64,000 nucleotides of DNA from Sipunculus nudus (lineage: Eukaryota > Annelida > Sipuncula > Golfingiida > Sipunculidae): contig CM049320.1 of the NCBI GenBank assembly GCA_026874595.1, positions 3,539,464 through 3,603,463 of the forward strand, written 5' to 3'. The first letter of the stretch is position 1. Every line of letters begins with the position of its first letter. Position numbers and translations under genes: made by a program. Shown in pieces: positions 32,377-43,774 of this stretch. The notes beneath the pieces are model-generated. The model made no database searches, was not told the origin of the DNA, and saw only the letters and a program-made list of their open reading frames with translations.

Positions 32377-33300
32377 TTAAGAGCAGCAACTCTGAATATT
32401 AAACCAATGTAGAGAAATCATACAAGATTCAGCTAGAAAGACTTTTAGATCGTAGTCCGGGGCATGCGACGAATCGTCCGATAGATGGTCATCCTGGTCC
32501 ATAGTCGGTGGGCGTATCTGTGTCGGCATCTGTGTACCTGGGAGCGTGAACGTGACGTCACCAAGAGCTGATTTAGACGGTTTCTGCGTCGGCATCGGCG
32601 TCGAACATCTAGCAGGAACAAGCGGTAACATCGGAGATGAACCGCCGGTATAGGTAAGTCCATCAACGAAGATTTAGACGGCTCCTTTAACACGGTAAGT
32701 GTTTTAAACGGATAAGACGGCGACGTGGGTAAGCGTTGTTTCTGACGATCCGACTGTTTAACTTCTTCTTTTTCAGGTAGTTAAACGTCTTCTTTTTCAG
32801 TTGATGCTACGATGGAGAGCGCAGGGATATGATCAGAGTTGTCATCGGTGGCGGTAAGTATGTTGACCTCGGAAACGGGCGGCGGAGCGGCGACTGCTGC
32901 GGCCGAAGCTTGAGTAGATACATCGGCGGGTTTGGATTAAATCTGGTCTTGTTCAGGTGAGTATCTCTAGTTGACAGCGATTAGTTCAGGACAGTCTCTT
33001 TGTATATGACCTCCATGATTGCAGCGGAAACAAATTCGTACTATTTCGCGGTGACGAATGTATGCCACGTACCGGATTAAACCATTAAAAACTGCATGTA
33101 AGTCTGTGGTAATAAACATAAGGGCTTCTCGGTCCGCCATCGGTAGCTGGGTATCCGGACACATCTTCTTACGGCATTCTTTCAGAACTTTACCATAGTC
33201 CTTTAAAGCAGCAGTGACGTCATCATATGGTACATTCAAAGGCAGTCCACGAAGGGAAACCGAGACAGTTCTCTCTGAATCGCCGAGCGAATTTTAAAGC
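32377..33300 (-). pseudogene. LINE ORF1 fragment (gag-like with CCHC knuckle)
   Basis: A minus-strand frame at 33,239-32,967 carries an RRM-like stretch (NVPYDDVTAALKDYGKVL) and a CCHC knuckle (CFRCNHGGHIQRDC), the usual order in ORF1 of L1/Tx1-like elements. Further Pro/Ser-rich coding-like sequence continues to ~32,400 but is interrupted by stops. ORF1 normally lies 5' of ORF2. Here the neighbouring ORF2 debris is 5' of it on the same strand, so this is probably a separate insertion. Confidence 0.65.
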
Positions 33301-33486
33301 GAGACCCCTAAACACCTAAACACTGGAAGCCATCCTTGGCAACTACCACAGCAACTTGGCGACTGGTGAATACCAAACGGTGCGTGGTCAGCGATAACGA
33401 GTGGGCGGCTCTCAGGCTAGTCCCATAGAAGTCAGTTTTATGGCGGCATTACAGTAGATGCTGCAGCATTTTTATCAATATATTTA

Positions 33487-33503
33487 TTAATAATAATAAT
33501 AAT

Positions 33504-33553
<50 letters not shown>
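33487..33553. repeat. (TAA)n(TA)n compound microsatellite
   Basis: About seven TAA repeats followed by ~22 TA dinucleotides. The position fits an expanded 3' tail of the minus-strand LINE. Confidence 0.92.
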
Positions 33554-33559
33554 TCGACA

Positions 33560-34950
33560 ATTCTTATAAGTAACAATATAACTACATCTTAATAAATTTT
33601 TATCCTAACGATGTGCCTCTATGCAAAACAATAAAAAACTCCGCTAAAATGCAACATTTGTGATCCATGTTTAATACTTTGGATATCCATGTGATTCTCA
33701 ATGCAATTATCTTACGTTTAATGGACACCAGATTTTGTCCACCATTATTCCTAGGTAATATAATGATATCTTTGGCCACCAGGTGTCTTTTATAGCTCCA
33801 GAATAAAAAAAATCAATAAGAAGCTTTTCTAGTTGTTCATATACCAATGATGGCATATGAATAATATTAGAAAAGTACCATATTCCACTACTAGCAATTG
33901 AATTGACAATAACCATCGTACCTGTAAAAGACAAATTCCGGTGAGACCGCATAGCCAAAACATTTTGCAGCTACTTTATTTTAACATCACAATTCTCTTT
34001 ACATAAGTAAGTTTTCACAAATAAAACCCTTGCAATTTTACATGATTAAATTTCCACTTAATATTACCTGGCGTTTCGTTCTTACCAAAGTTGCAACCTA
34101 GCCAAAAACCTTCTGTTTTCCTAATTAATCTTTGCTCCAGAAGCTCGCTGAAAAAAATTTAAATGCGTTAGGCAAGCAGTTATGGATTCAGTATCTGTAA
34201 CAAATATGGAAGTATCATATGCATACTCCATGACTTTAACACTGTGTCGCCTGGTAACTTTATACCTTTAATATTTTCATCACGTCGAAATGCATTTGCC
34301 ATTATCTCTGCAACTATAATATACAATAGTTGACTTAAAGGACACACTTGCCTAGTGTCTCTTGAAAGAGTAAAAAAAAAAAAAAAAACGACAAGAAACC
34401 ATTTAGCTTAACACAGCTCTGAACATCGGTGTAGCACAGTTGTATCCAATTAATAAACTCTTGTCTAAGTCCGAAAATTTTAAGACATTTAAGCATAAAT
34501 CTCCAATCAATTCTATCGAAAGCCTTTTCCTGATCTAAACATAACAAAGCCCCAGGCATTTGTTTAAAATCAGCATAATCAATTACATCTCTTATTAAGG
34601 AAACAGACTGCATTATGGAACGACCTATAGAACAAGTCTGATCCTTTGCAATTATTGCATGCAACACTTTTAACAAACGATTACACAAACATTAAGATCT
34701 TGTAATCCACATTAAGTAAAGAAATCGGACGCCATTTTTTTTACAGCTTACGGTTGCCTTTTTTAAATAACGATGTTACGCCCCGCCTCTATGATGTAGA
34801 AAGATAACCCATTTTATACGCAGTATTTACCACTTCAGTAAAATCATTTCCTAAAATATCCCAAAAATGTAAATAAAATTCTACTGTCAACCCATCGAGC
34901 CCTTGGCTTTTTTTTCTCCTAATAAAGAAACTAGACGACCATAGGTCGAA
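33560..34950 (-). pseudogene. LINE ORF2, reverse-transcriptase half
   Basis: Reverse transcriptase motifs are recognisable, with frame breaks near 34,700-34,790 and 34,335-34,390 (an A-run). The catalytic YADD motif reads YAYDTSIF at ~34,232-34,209, so the first Asp is lost. This would abolish polymerase activity even without the frame breaks. Confidence 0.7.
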
Positions 34951-34951
34951 C

Positions 34952-36926
34952 GCTTGCCGGAAATCGGAAGTGAAACCCAGACGGACAGACAGAACATATT
35001 GTCGGTTTTCTATTAATAGAATGACTCTCAGGGACATTGCTGAGAATATGTGGCCCGTAGAATGACAAATGAACAGGCAAGCAGACAAAGCTGACAACAA
35101 AAGACGAACAGACAGACATACTGACTTTGTGAGACAAGATTGACACCAGATGACATAACCTGGTGATTGAGAAGATTCAAAGGAAGAAAATGAGTTATAA
35201 TTTATGTAATTTAGATTTATAGTTTTGGAGGTATGGCGAATTAATGATATACTTGGGAGGCTCGACTGTAGCGCCTTCTAGCAGACATATTCCGAAGACG
35301 ACAAATGCGTTTCGTATTATTAGTGTATGACATCAGATGTCCCAGTTTCAAAAGGATTCCGTCAAAGCTGTGGCCTGTCGAATGCTATATGTAAGGCGTA
35401 AGAACCAGCAAGCAGGCACTTTGAGGATAACGGACAAACAGATCGACACACTGACAAAGTGACAGAAGATTGAAACCATATGCCTTAATCAGGTTATGGA
35501 GAAGACTCAAAGGAAGAAAATAAGCTATAGTTTATGTAACTGAGGCTTTTGGTGTAGAGATAAGGCCAATACAATGGTATGTGTGGGAGGGTCGTGTGCA
35601 GCGCCCACTAGTGGCCATATCAGGAAAATGAAAAATTCATTTCTAGGAATTAGTGTAAGACATAAGATGTAATAGTTTCAAAAGGATACCGTCAAAACTG
35701 TGGTCTATAGAATGCTAAATGTGAGACGTAAGAGCCAACAAGCAGGCGAATTTGAGGAAAACTGACAAACAGACGAAAACACTGACAAAGTGACTCAAGA
35801 TTGAGTCCAGATGACTACTCAAGGTTATGGAGAAGACTCAAAGGAAGAAAAAAGCTACAGTCTATGTAACTGAGGTTTATAGTTTTGGAGATATTGCCAA
35901 AGCATGATATGTTGGGAGAGGTTCGAGTTCAGCGCCCCCTAGCGGCCATATCCGGAAAATGAAAAATTGGTTTCGAGATATTAGTGTAAGACTTAAGATG
36001 TAATAGTTTCAAAAGGATTCTTTCAAAACTGTGGCCTGTAGAATGCTATATGTGAGACGCAAGAGCAAGCAGGCGAATTTGAGGACAACTGACAAACAGA
36101 CGGACACAATGACAAAGTGACACAACATTGAGACCAGATGACATTATCAGTTTATGGAGAAGACTCAGAGGGAAAAAATAAGCTATAGTTTATGTAATTG
36201 AGGCTTTGGGTTTCAGAGATATGGCCAATGTAATGATATCTGTGTGAGGGTCGTGTGCAGCGCCCCCTAGCAGCCATATTCAAAAAATGAAAAAAAAAAA
36301 ATTTCGAGATACTAGTGTAGGACTTATGATATGTCAGTTTCAAAAAGATTCCTGCAATAATGTGGCCTTTGGCGCAAGATGAATGAAATCTCGAAATATC
36401 TCTATTCACGAGATATTTTACAAGATACTGCAAGACTTGTAATAAAATCTTGTAGTACTAGTTGAATACTACCTGATGCAAAAAACTAGATCACTCTAGC
36501 TTTAAAACTGACAAAGTTAGAAAAATAAGATCCCTTATTTTCGAATATCATGACTTATCCCCAAAAAAATGTAACCATGGTTACGGCAAATTTGAGTCAG
36601 CAACACACCAGATGACAGGCCTTGGAATGACGATTAAAATGAGCTATTGTTGAAGTAGATACGACTAAGAGTCACAAAGATATGAAGAAAAAAACGTTTT
36701 GAGAAGTTTTGACGACCTTGACCTTGACCTTTGACCTATTTTAACCAAAAACAATAGGGCACCTAGAAATTATGTTTTCCAACATCCCCGTAAGTTTCAA
36801 GGTTATTGTGGCAAAATTGTGGCCAGGAGAGTGGTGACAAACAAACAAACAAACAGACAGACAGACAGACAAACAGACATACGCAACTGACCAATATAAT
36901 TGCCGAAATCTTTGATTCCGGCAAGC
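34952..36926. mobile_element. 1,975-bp non-autonomous element with 11-bp terminal inverted repeats
   Basis: The left end is GCTTGCCGGAA (34,952-34,962) and the right end TTCCGGCAAGC (36,916-36,926), perfect inverted repeats. Inside are four ~330-bp tandem units and an AAAC and AGAC microsatellite (~36,839-36,880). There is no coding capacity. LINE coding sequence continues on both sides, which fixes the insertion. No target duplication is obvious, so a Helitron-type origin with a terminal hairpin cannot be excluded. Confidence 0.68.
35100..36400. repeat. ~330-bp tandem units inside the nested element
   Basis: The anchor GAAGA(T/C)TCAAAGGAAGAAAA occurs near 35,169, 35,502, 35,832 and (as GAAGACTCAGAGGGAAAAAA) 36,162. 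Each unit contains GCGCC(N)5-6TAG(N)3CATA, TTAGTGTA and TTTCAAAAGGATTC. Unit-to-unit divergence is moderate. Confidence 0.82.
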
Positions 36927-37750
36927 AATGAATAAAAGGAATTCCATACTTCGAGCATGTCCTTTATGTCGTAATGAACAATGCCCGTTTTATTTTCAAG
37001 CTCAACACAGAATTTTGTCAGGCGCTCACCTTGCTCCCTGAACTGGACTTGGCACCTAATGGCCGCAGCATTTGTTTCTTTCTCATTGAAATCCCTCAGT
37101 TATTGTTCTGTTTTTAAAAGTCGTTCTTAATTAACACACAAACCTGTTTGCGCTCTGAAAGCAAGGAATTGTACTCTTTTTTCCAAGAGAAACTTTAACC
37201 TTCTTTCAGCCTTGACCTTGTCTTTACAATAGCTTCTGGTAAGCTCTTTGTGTTTTTGTTTCCCCAGATTCCACCAGAACAAAATATTATTGTACTTTTT
37301 CTCGCTTGCCAAGGGTTCAAAAAGTCTGTCATTATTTCATTATATAAAGTATCTTTTAAAACTGAATCATTGAAATGCCAGTAGCCTGGACCCCCGAGGT
37401 TTACAATTAAAATCGATGTTTGCTGTGACACATTCATGGTCAGACAAAATATTCTTTAAAATAGCACAATGTTTAAGGTAATGTACACGTCCAGTAAAAA
37501 TTTTGTCAATTCTTCATACCTTTTCGAGTGATGACTAAAAGCTTTAGTTTCAGGATTTAAGACTCTGAAAGAATCCGTCAGTAGGTATTTCCGTTTAAGA
37601 TTATTAATTTCTTCTCTTCCAACAAGACAACCGTTATGTGATATACTACCACCTTGTTTATCGACATAGATATTTTCTATGCAATTAAAATCTCCAGCTG
37701 GAACATTATACCTTGTATATGATATCCCATGGCACAGGTTCGCACAAGGC
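36927..37750 (-). pseudogene. LINE ORF2, endonuclease and linker half
   Basis: Endonuclease motif GDFN near 37,700, the domain end (LSDHE equivalent, ~37,450-37,435) and linker GPGYWHFNDSVL are visible on the minus strand in two frames. The reading continues to a FYSLL-like segment at ~36,940, where the nested element cuts it. Confidence 0.68.
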
Positions 37751-37842
37751 TTGTAGGCCTTTTTTTTGTGGTATGTACAACTTTCCTACTTGTAAGATCA
37801 GAAGCTTTTAATATAGAATAGCAACATTGTCATATGCTTTGC
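37751..37842 (+). repeat. Solitary diverged fragment of the 42.6-64 kb satellite
   Basis: TTTGTGGTATGTACAACTTT, then ACTTGTAAGATCAGAAGC and GAATAGCAACATTGTCATAT match the array segment with TTTGTGGTATGCACAAGTTT, CTCGTAAGATCAGACGC and GAACAGCAACATTGGCATAT (for example 46,612-46,684). It is ~4.9 kb left of the array and much more diverged than any array unit. Confidence 0.78.
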
Positions 37843-38532
37843 CTAACATATTACGATTACTGCCTTCGTGTAAGGATTTTTTGAAAACATGGTTTTGATA
37901 GTCCATACGTTTGTTCTAAGGCCTAGTCTTATAGTGAATGGTTTACAACAGTATAGCAAAATATATCAAAAAGAAAAACACACAAAATATATTCCGCTTG
38001 TAAATATTTCCTTTTAATGCTAAAGATTAAAAATCACAGTTTTCTTTCCTGTATGGATTGATGCCCATACTTTTGCAGATGGGAACACCTTTTCAGTTAT
38101 AACTATAAAATAAATGGACAGTATTTGGGAAGGGCTCCATCTGTATGAAGAAATATTGATAATCTGTTTCTTTCGGCTGAAGATAGTTAGGCAAAGAGAT
38201 ATGGAAACATCAAACACCAAGTCAAAATCAAAGATGGTACTTGAGGGGGATCATGACTCCAAACAAGTCCTGGTGAATCCTGTGGGAAACCTGAATTAAA
38301 GTAAAAATGACTTATATTCTATGAGCTATGTGGTTGTAAATACCTTGACAGCCAGACACATCTGATTCTTAACCCCTGCTGCAATAAAATTGATTAAAGG
38401 ATCATAAATTAAAAATAATAAATGTCATATAATATACATATACACTCCTGTTATCAATCCTACAATTGAACAAAGCTTGTCCAGGTTTCACAATAATCTT
38501 TTCATGTGAAGTTCATAAGGAATTCCTTTTTA
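37843..38532. other. No gene seen
   Basis: AT-rich sequence. Short frames on both strands lack splice signals or recognisable motifs. Confidence 0.45.
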
Positions 38533-38770
38533 CAATAATTAATCAATACATTGCTATAATGCTTATCCATCTTAGATTTATCTTTTGTACATGAGACACC
38601 TATAATTAATAATGTTTGTAGTGAGTACTTTTCGATTTATGTAGAGATTCTGATTTTACAATTTGCTATGCTTATTCATTTTAGATAAATTAATCTTTTG
38701 TAAATGAGCCAAATATAATTAACATTTGTGTAGTGAGTTCTTTTCGGTGTATGTACAGACTCACATTTTA
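38533..38770. repeat. ~120-bp direct tandem duplication
   Basis: Two diverged copies share TGCTTAT, TTAGAT, ATCTTTTGTA, ATGAG, TATAATTAA, TTTGT, GTAGTGAGT and CTTTTCG in the same order, at ~38,555-38,655 and ~38,665-38,765. Confidence 0.75.
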
Positions 38771-39389
38771 CATTCAACTCACATTTATAACTCGGCAGTT
38801 ATTTGTCGGACTTTGAAAACAAACTTCATCCGGCATACCCATTTTCTGGTCACCATTCAAAGTTTTAACACAATTTGGCACAATATTGCTTATAAAAGGG
38901 ACCATCAAATGGGAAATTTCCCTTTTCATGGTCTTTTTCAAGTAAAAACTTATACGATTCCTACATGGGTATTGCATGGATTATCTAATTAAATGTTGCA
39001 CATGAATATCTTGGACATCTTTAAAAATTGTGCCAGATTGTTTGGAATCATCTGTACAGGAATATCTTTGAACTTTTTTTATGAAAGTTTAATGGTCAAT
39101 TTGTGAGTGAGATTCCAAACTTAAGCAATAATATTCAGTAGTTATTGTCAAAGATGTTCCAGTTAAACGTAGATCATGTGTTTTAATTTTGTGAATGAGA
39201 TTAAAACTTTGGGAAAAAATTAACACATAAATGGCTACAACTTTTTGACCCATGGGTAATGACGCTCAGCTGAGTAGGAAGACATTAACAAAAGGAATTT
39301 TATCATCTGAATGCCAAATTTTGTAAGTGTTATCCCTATTCAAGTGAAACATATCTCAGACGATATGGGTAACAAAGACCTAATTTCTT
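38771..39389. other. No gene seen
   Basis: AT-rich sequence with no supported gene. The last ~100 bp grade into the tandem-unit repeat that follows. Confidence 0.4.
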
Positions 39390-40540
39390 GTTTCCAATAG
39401 ATTTTTCGAGCACCTCCTTGAAAGTCAAGTAGGAAGATTCTAGGTGCAATGGTAACGATTTGTGCTCTGTTAACGGGCGACCGCATCTGTGAAGGTCACA
39501 AAATTAATATTTATAGAAAATGCGCAAAATTTGAAAAAAAAAATCCAGGTGGTGCCACCATTCTGCAGGAACTGATAAAACACTCCATGATGAATTCGAT
39601 GCAAAGATTCATGGTGATAAATGCATGAGTTCTTCAGAAACTCCAGGATTTGTATCAAATTTTTAATTATACTGAGGGGTACTTACAAGCCCTATAGCTC
39701 CAAGAATATGGGTAACAGATTTCAGGTTTCCAAGGAGATTTTTACATGGACCTCCCTGGATGTTAAATAAGAATATTCTTTATTGAATTGTTACGAATTG
39801 TACCCTGTTAACGGACGAGGCATCTTTGAAGTTCTCCAAAATAGAGAGAAAAAATGCGTAAAAATTTTTAAAAATCCAGGTGGCTCCACCAGTCTGCAGT
39901 AACTGATGAAACGGTCCATGATGAATATGAATTCAAAGAATCATGGTGCTAATGCATTAGTCGTTCAGATACAAGATATTTCGTAACAAATATATTATTA
40001 GTCTGGGGATATTTCTAAGCCCCATAGCTCGTAGGATATGGGTAACAGAGACCTTATTCCAGGTTTCGATGTAGATATTTCATGGACCTCCTAGGATGTC
40101 AAGTAAGAAGTTTCTAAGTCTAATGGTAACGAGTTGAGCCCTGTTAATGGACAGCCAAGTCTTTGAAGGTCTCCAAAATAGAGAAAAAATGTTTTAAAAT
40201 TGAATTAAATCCAGATGGCGCCACCAGTCCTCAGGAACTAATGAAACACTTCATGATCAATATGCATGCAAAGAATAATAGTGATCAATGTATTTATTGT
40301 TCAGATACTAGAGCCTTTGTATTAATTATTAATTATACCTGGGGTACTTCTGAGCCCCATAGGACAAAGGATATGAGTAACAGAGTCCTCATTTCAGGTT
40401 TCTAGGAGATTTTTATGGACCTCCCTGGATGTCAAGTTAGAAGATAACGATTTGTGCCTGGTAAACGGTAGGACAGACGGACGGACGCCGGACAAAGGAT
40501 GATCCCTTTAGCTCAGATGATTAACTGGAGTCATGCTCTT
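39390..40540. repeat. Dispersed repeat with ~340-bp tandem units
   Basis: The anchor CCTCC..GATGT(C/T)AA..AAG followed by CTGTTAACGG or a variant occurs near 39,413, 39,751, 40,098 and 40,421. Each unit includes ATCCAGGTGGTGCCACCA or a variant and GATATGGGTAACAGA. The right end is a GGACAGACGGACGGACGCCGG run (~40,472-40,492) and TTTAGCTCAGATGATTAACT. The same end type occurs at 22,380 and 1,740. It is non-coding. Confidence 0.72.
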
Positions 40541-41028
40541 TTATGTTTTTATAGAGCCTGGTCTCGGACAACAATGTTAACATTTCCATATCCCAAAAGC
40601 AAAAATTGTGTGTATTCCAAATTCAGTTAACCAAAACTTTTAAGATGTATGTACATGAAGGTTAGTCTGAATCGAAGATTCTAACAGAAATATTTTGATC
40701 CATTTTTATCAAATCCCCACATATTGGAGGTTGATTTTTTTGTTAATTAAAAGGTATTCTGGTATTTTTTTTTACCAAAATATGTTAAAATTGTGTTTTT
40801 ATTTGATGGTAATTTTCAAGTATTGAACTTGAATCTTGAAGATAATTGCATAAAATTACTTCGATTTTTATTTTTTTATAACATTCTGACAAAATATATT
40901 AAAAATATATAAATTTTTAAAGAAAAGCAAGTATAGCGAATTACCCAGTAAAACAAAGTAATGATAGTTTCAAAAAGGCATATCTCCCCAAAATATTTTT
41001 AGTATGGTGGTTTACATGTCCGTACATT
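40541..41028. other. AT-rich sequence, no gene seen
   Basis: T- and A-runs dominate and no feature was recognised. Confidence 0.45.
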
Positions 41029-41400
41029 TTCTTATATCCAGAAACAATGTGGGCTTGTGCGACTCGGAAAGGTATGAAATAGTGACGTACCTTGCGTCCT
41101 CTGGTATCCTGCAAAGTGGAGCCTGTCTAGACAAGTTTCGATCCTGTTGAAGCAACAAGAAGCCTCATATCGTTCCCGTGTCGGCCTCTAGCAGACGCAA
41201 GGCACGTCACGATTCATACCGTTTCGGTTCGCCCAAGCCCACATTGTATCTGGATATAAGACAAATCGACGAGAAAAAAGGAAGCCTATAAAAAGCCGAA
41301 GGACCGAATAAAAAGCGCATCCTGTGAAATCAGATTATTTTCCGGTTTCAGAAATGGGCATCACACGGATGCCTTTGTCAGTTGTAACATAGAAAAACTG
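41029..41400. repeat. Solitary satellite-related unit with a ~69-bp inverted repeat
   Basis: From ~41,105 the sequence follows the array unit (GCAAAGTGGAGCCTGTCTAG, then CAAGTTTCGATCCTGTT, ATCGTTCCCGTGTCG, GGAAGCCTAT, GGACCGAATAAAAAGCGC, GGATGCCTTTGTCAGTTG) with ~15-20 percent divergence by eye. In addition 41,029-41,098 is the reverse complement of 41,194-41,262 (TCTTATATCCAGA..CTTGCGTC against GACGCAAG..TCTGGATATAAGA), with a 95-bp centre. Array units lack this left arm. It could be an ancestral mobile form of the repeat (inference). Confidence 0.78.
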
Positions 41401-42640
41401 TCAAATAAGAAAAAACTAACGGCTGCCAAAAAGCTTAATATAGAATTCGCGATATTCGCGGTCGCTATCTGACCACGCAGTTTTAAATGCATATAGACCA
41501 TGATCATTAATTTCAGAAGCTGCCGATAGTTTGTGACAGTTGAGATTTATCTTCAGCTATGTAGTGATGTCCATCGAGCCTGGTGCATATACGTTAAATG
41601 ATTCAGGGAGAATGACAGGGCCTATTTAAAATAATATCGTTTGGCTTAGATGCAAAAACCGGGACCCCTTGCAGGTGCGTGCTAACGCCGGCGGACGCGC
41701 CCGGCAGTTTTTCCTGTCACCTAGCACATTACTGGAAAGTGTCAATGCCCGCTGGGTAGTAATATTAAAAAAAATACGTGTATGTGTGCCAAGTTAGATG
41801 ACATCCAGTGCCGCTTAAAATGAATATTGAGTAGAAGGTACTCTATCACATTGTGCCGTATTTAGTCATTTTAATGAATACATTTTCCACTAAAGTAGTG
41901 AACGTAGCCGCAAGGGTTGCGGCACCTTGTAACTGTATAAAGGACTGACTGTGAAATCATGACGCGCCAACGATGTATGATTGGCTAGTGATGACGTGAA
42001 TTTTGAATATATTTGAAAGGTCACAGTTTATTTTGGGCCAGAGTGCCGTAAAGCAGTCGAATATTATGTTTTGCTTCAGATTTTAACTGTGAAAAACTGA
42101 ATACTGTTCCTTCTTTCACCTATATGGAAGTAATTGGCAACATAAACGGCACCTAAATTATTCTTGGCACATCCCTGCCTTTGATACTGAAACAAGGCGG
42201 GCTACCTACAGGCGTCCCTTGTTGTTTGAGCTGGTGATTAAGACTCGAATTTTAATTAACAGGACTATGAAACCCTTATCAAGACAGTTTCCCTAAACAA
42301 ACTTAATATACGGTTTTGTACTTACAGTTGGTTTCTCGACACACCTTTATAACATTTGAGTTGTTTAATGAGCCTCGGCCCTGAACTAATTACAGCCAGC
42401 GGGGTCAATGCTTCCCGCAGGCGTCAGCTCAGCCGTCTGTGAATGTTCGAACTTGCGATATCCGGACAGAGAAATAGTAGACCTAGATAATAGTGAAATC
42501 ACCGGTTAATGAAATTATTTTTGATAATAAAATATACTAGACCAATGATACCTAGAGCGCGAAAAAGGAACCCCGTGAACCTTTTTAAAATATAAAAACC
42601 GCGAAAATTCAGCCCCGCCGATATAAAGGCAACCACAGTA
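41401..42640. other. Sequence between the solitary unit and the array, no gene seen
   Basis: No ORF or exon is supported. A GC-rich patch (GCTAACGCCGGCGGACGCGC, ~41,681-41,700) and GCGAAAATTCAGCCCCGCCG (~42,602-42,621) stand out from AT-rich surroundings. Confidence 0.45.
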
Positions 42641-43774
42641 TGTTTTCACAACTCGCGTAGCTACTACGCCATTTACTATAACACGTTTCCGTTACACTGA
42701 CACAAATCCCTGCAGCCAAAGGCAAGTAAAGGTGGATAGTCAATTTTTTTCATCTCGTAGCCTGTTGTGTACGAGTTCATTAAATTTATTTGACAGAAAC
42801 TATTGAGTTTAGAAATCCTGCAATGTAGAGCCTGTCTAGACAAGTTACCATCCTGTAAAAGCAACAAGAAGCCTTATATCGTTCCCGTGTCGCCCTCTAG
42901 CATACGAAAGGTACGTTACGATTTCATACCTTTTCGATTCGCACAAGACAACATTATATCTGAAAACAAGACAAATCGACGAAAAAGAAGGAAGCCTATC
43001 AATGCAGGACGACCGAATAAAAAGCGCGCATTCTTTGATTCCAGATTATTTCCCAGTTTTAGAAATGTGCATCTAACGGATGCGTTTGTCAGTTGATACA
43101 TAGAAACACTTTGCAATCAGAAAAATCACCTCTGCAAAATAATTAAATTCCACGGCCAACCTAGATGCATGAGATACAATACAACACGGCAATGTACAGG
43201 GAGAGATTTCAAGGCTGAAAGAAAACAGAAGAGTCTATTTGTTTTTCTGCCGCTTAAATGTACTTTCTGCTATTGAGGGAAAGGGATCGCTGATTTTGGA
43301 ATGTTTATTACCCTGCCGATGCAGGGCTTCAGAAATTAATCATAGACTCATTGTAGTGTTCCTCTCCACGGAAATCTTTAGTAAAAGGCGAAAGATTTGT
43401 ACGTGGCTGAAGAGAAACCAGAGTGCACGCTAATCGAAACCACACCGACCCCTTGGAAGGCATTTTTCTTTTTTTGTGGTATGCACAAGTTTCCTTCTCG
43501 TAAGATCAGACGCTTTCAATGCAGAACAGCAACATTGGCATATGCTTAGCTAGCTTTTAACGTATTTTCTGCAATTTAACAAATATGTTTTCACAACTCG
43601 CGTAGCTACTACAGCATATACAATAACACGTTTCCGTTACACTGAAACAAATCAATGCAGTCAAAGGAAAGTAAAGGTGTATAGTCTTTTTTTGCATATC
43701 GTAGCCTGTTGTGTACGAATTGATTACATTTATTTGACAGAAACTATTGTGGTTAGGTTTCCTGCAATGTGGAG

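Larger units (their letters stand above)
33480..37750 (-). mobile_element. L1/Tx1-like LINE, ORF2 part, split by a nested element
   Basis: Reading on the minus strand from ~37,740: an AP endonuclease (GDFNCIENIYVDKQGG, then KYLLTDSFR), the linker (GPGYWHFNDSVLKD, ~37,395-37,350), and GERLTKFCVELENK near 37,030. The element is then interrupted by 34,952-36,926. It resumes with KKSQGLDGLTVEFYLHFWD (~34,915-34,860), DQEKAFDRIDW (~34,535-34,505), CPLSQLLYIIV-like sequence near 34,345-34,310, and a C-terminal thumb-like part (LSFTGTMVIVNS, ~33,935-33,900). Many stops and shifts make it inactive. The 3' end lies near the microsatellite at 33,487. Confidence 0.78.

Noticed and set aside
32967-37750. 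A single LINE with ORF1 at 33 kb and ORF2 at 34-37 kb
   Set aside because: On the minus strand ORF1 would lie downstream of ORF2, the wrong order for this class. Two separate insertions are simpler.
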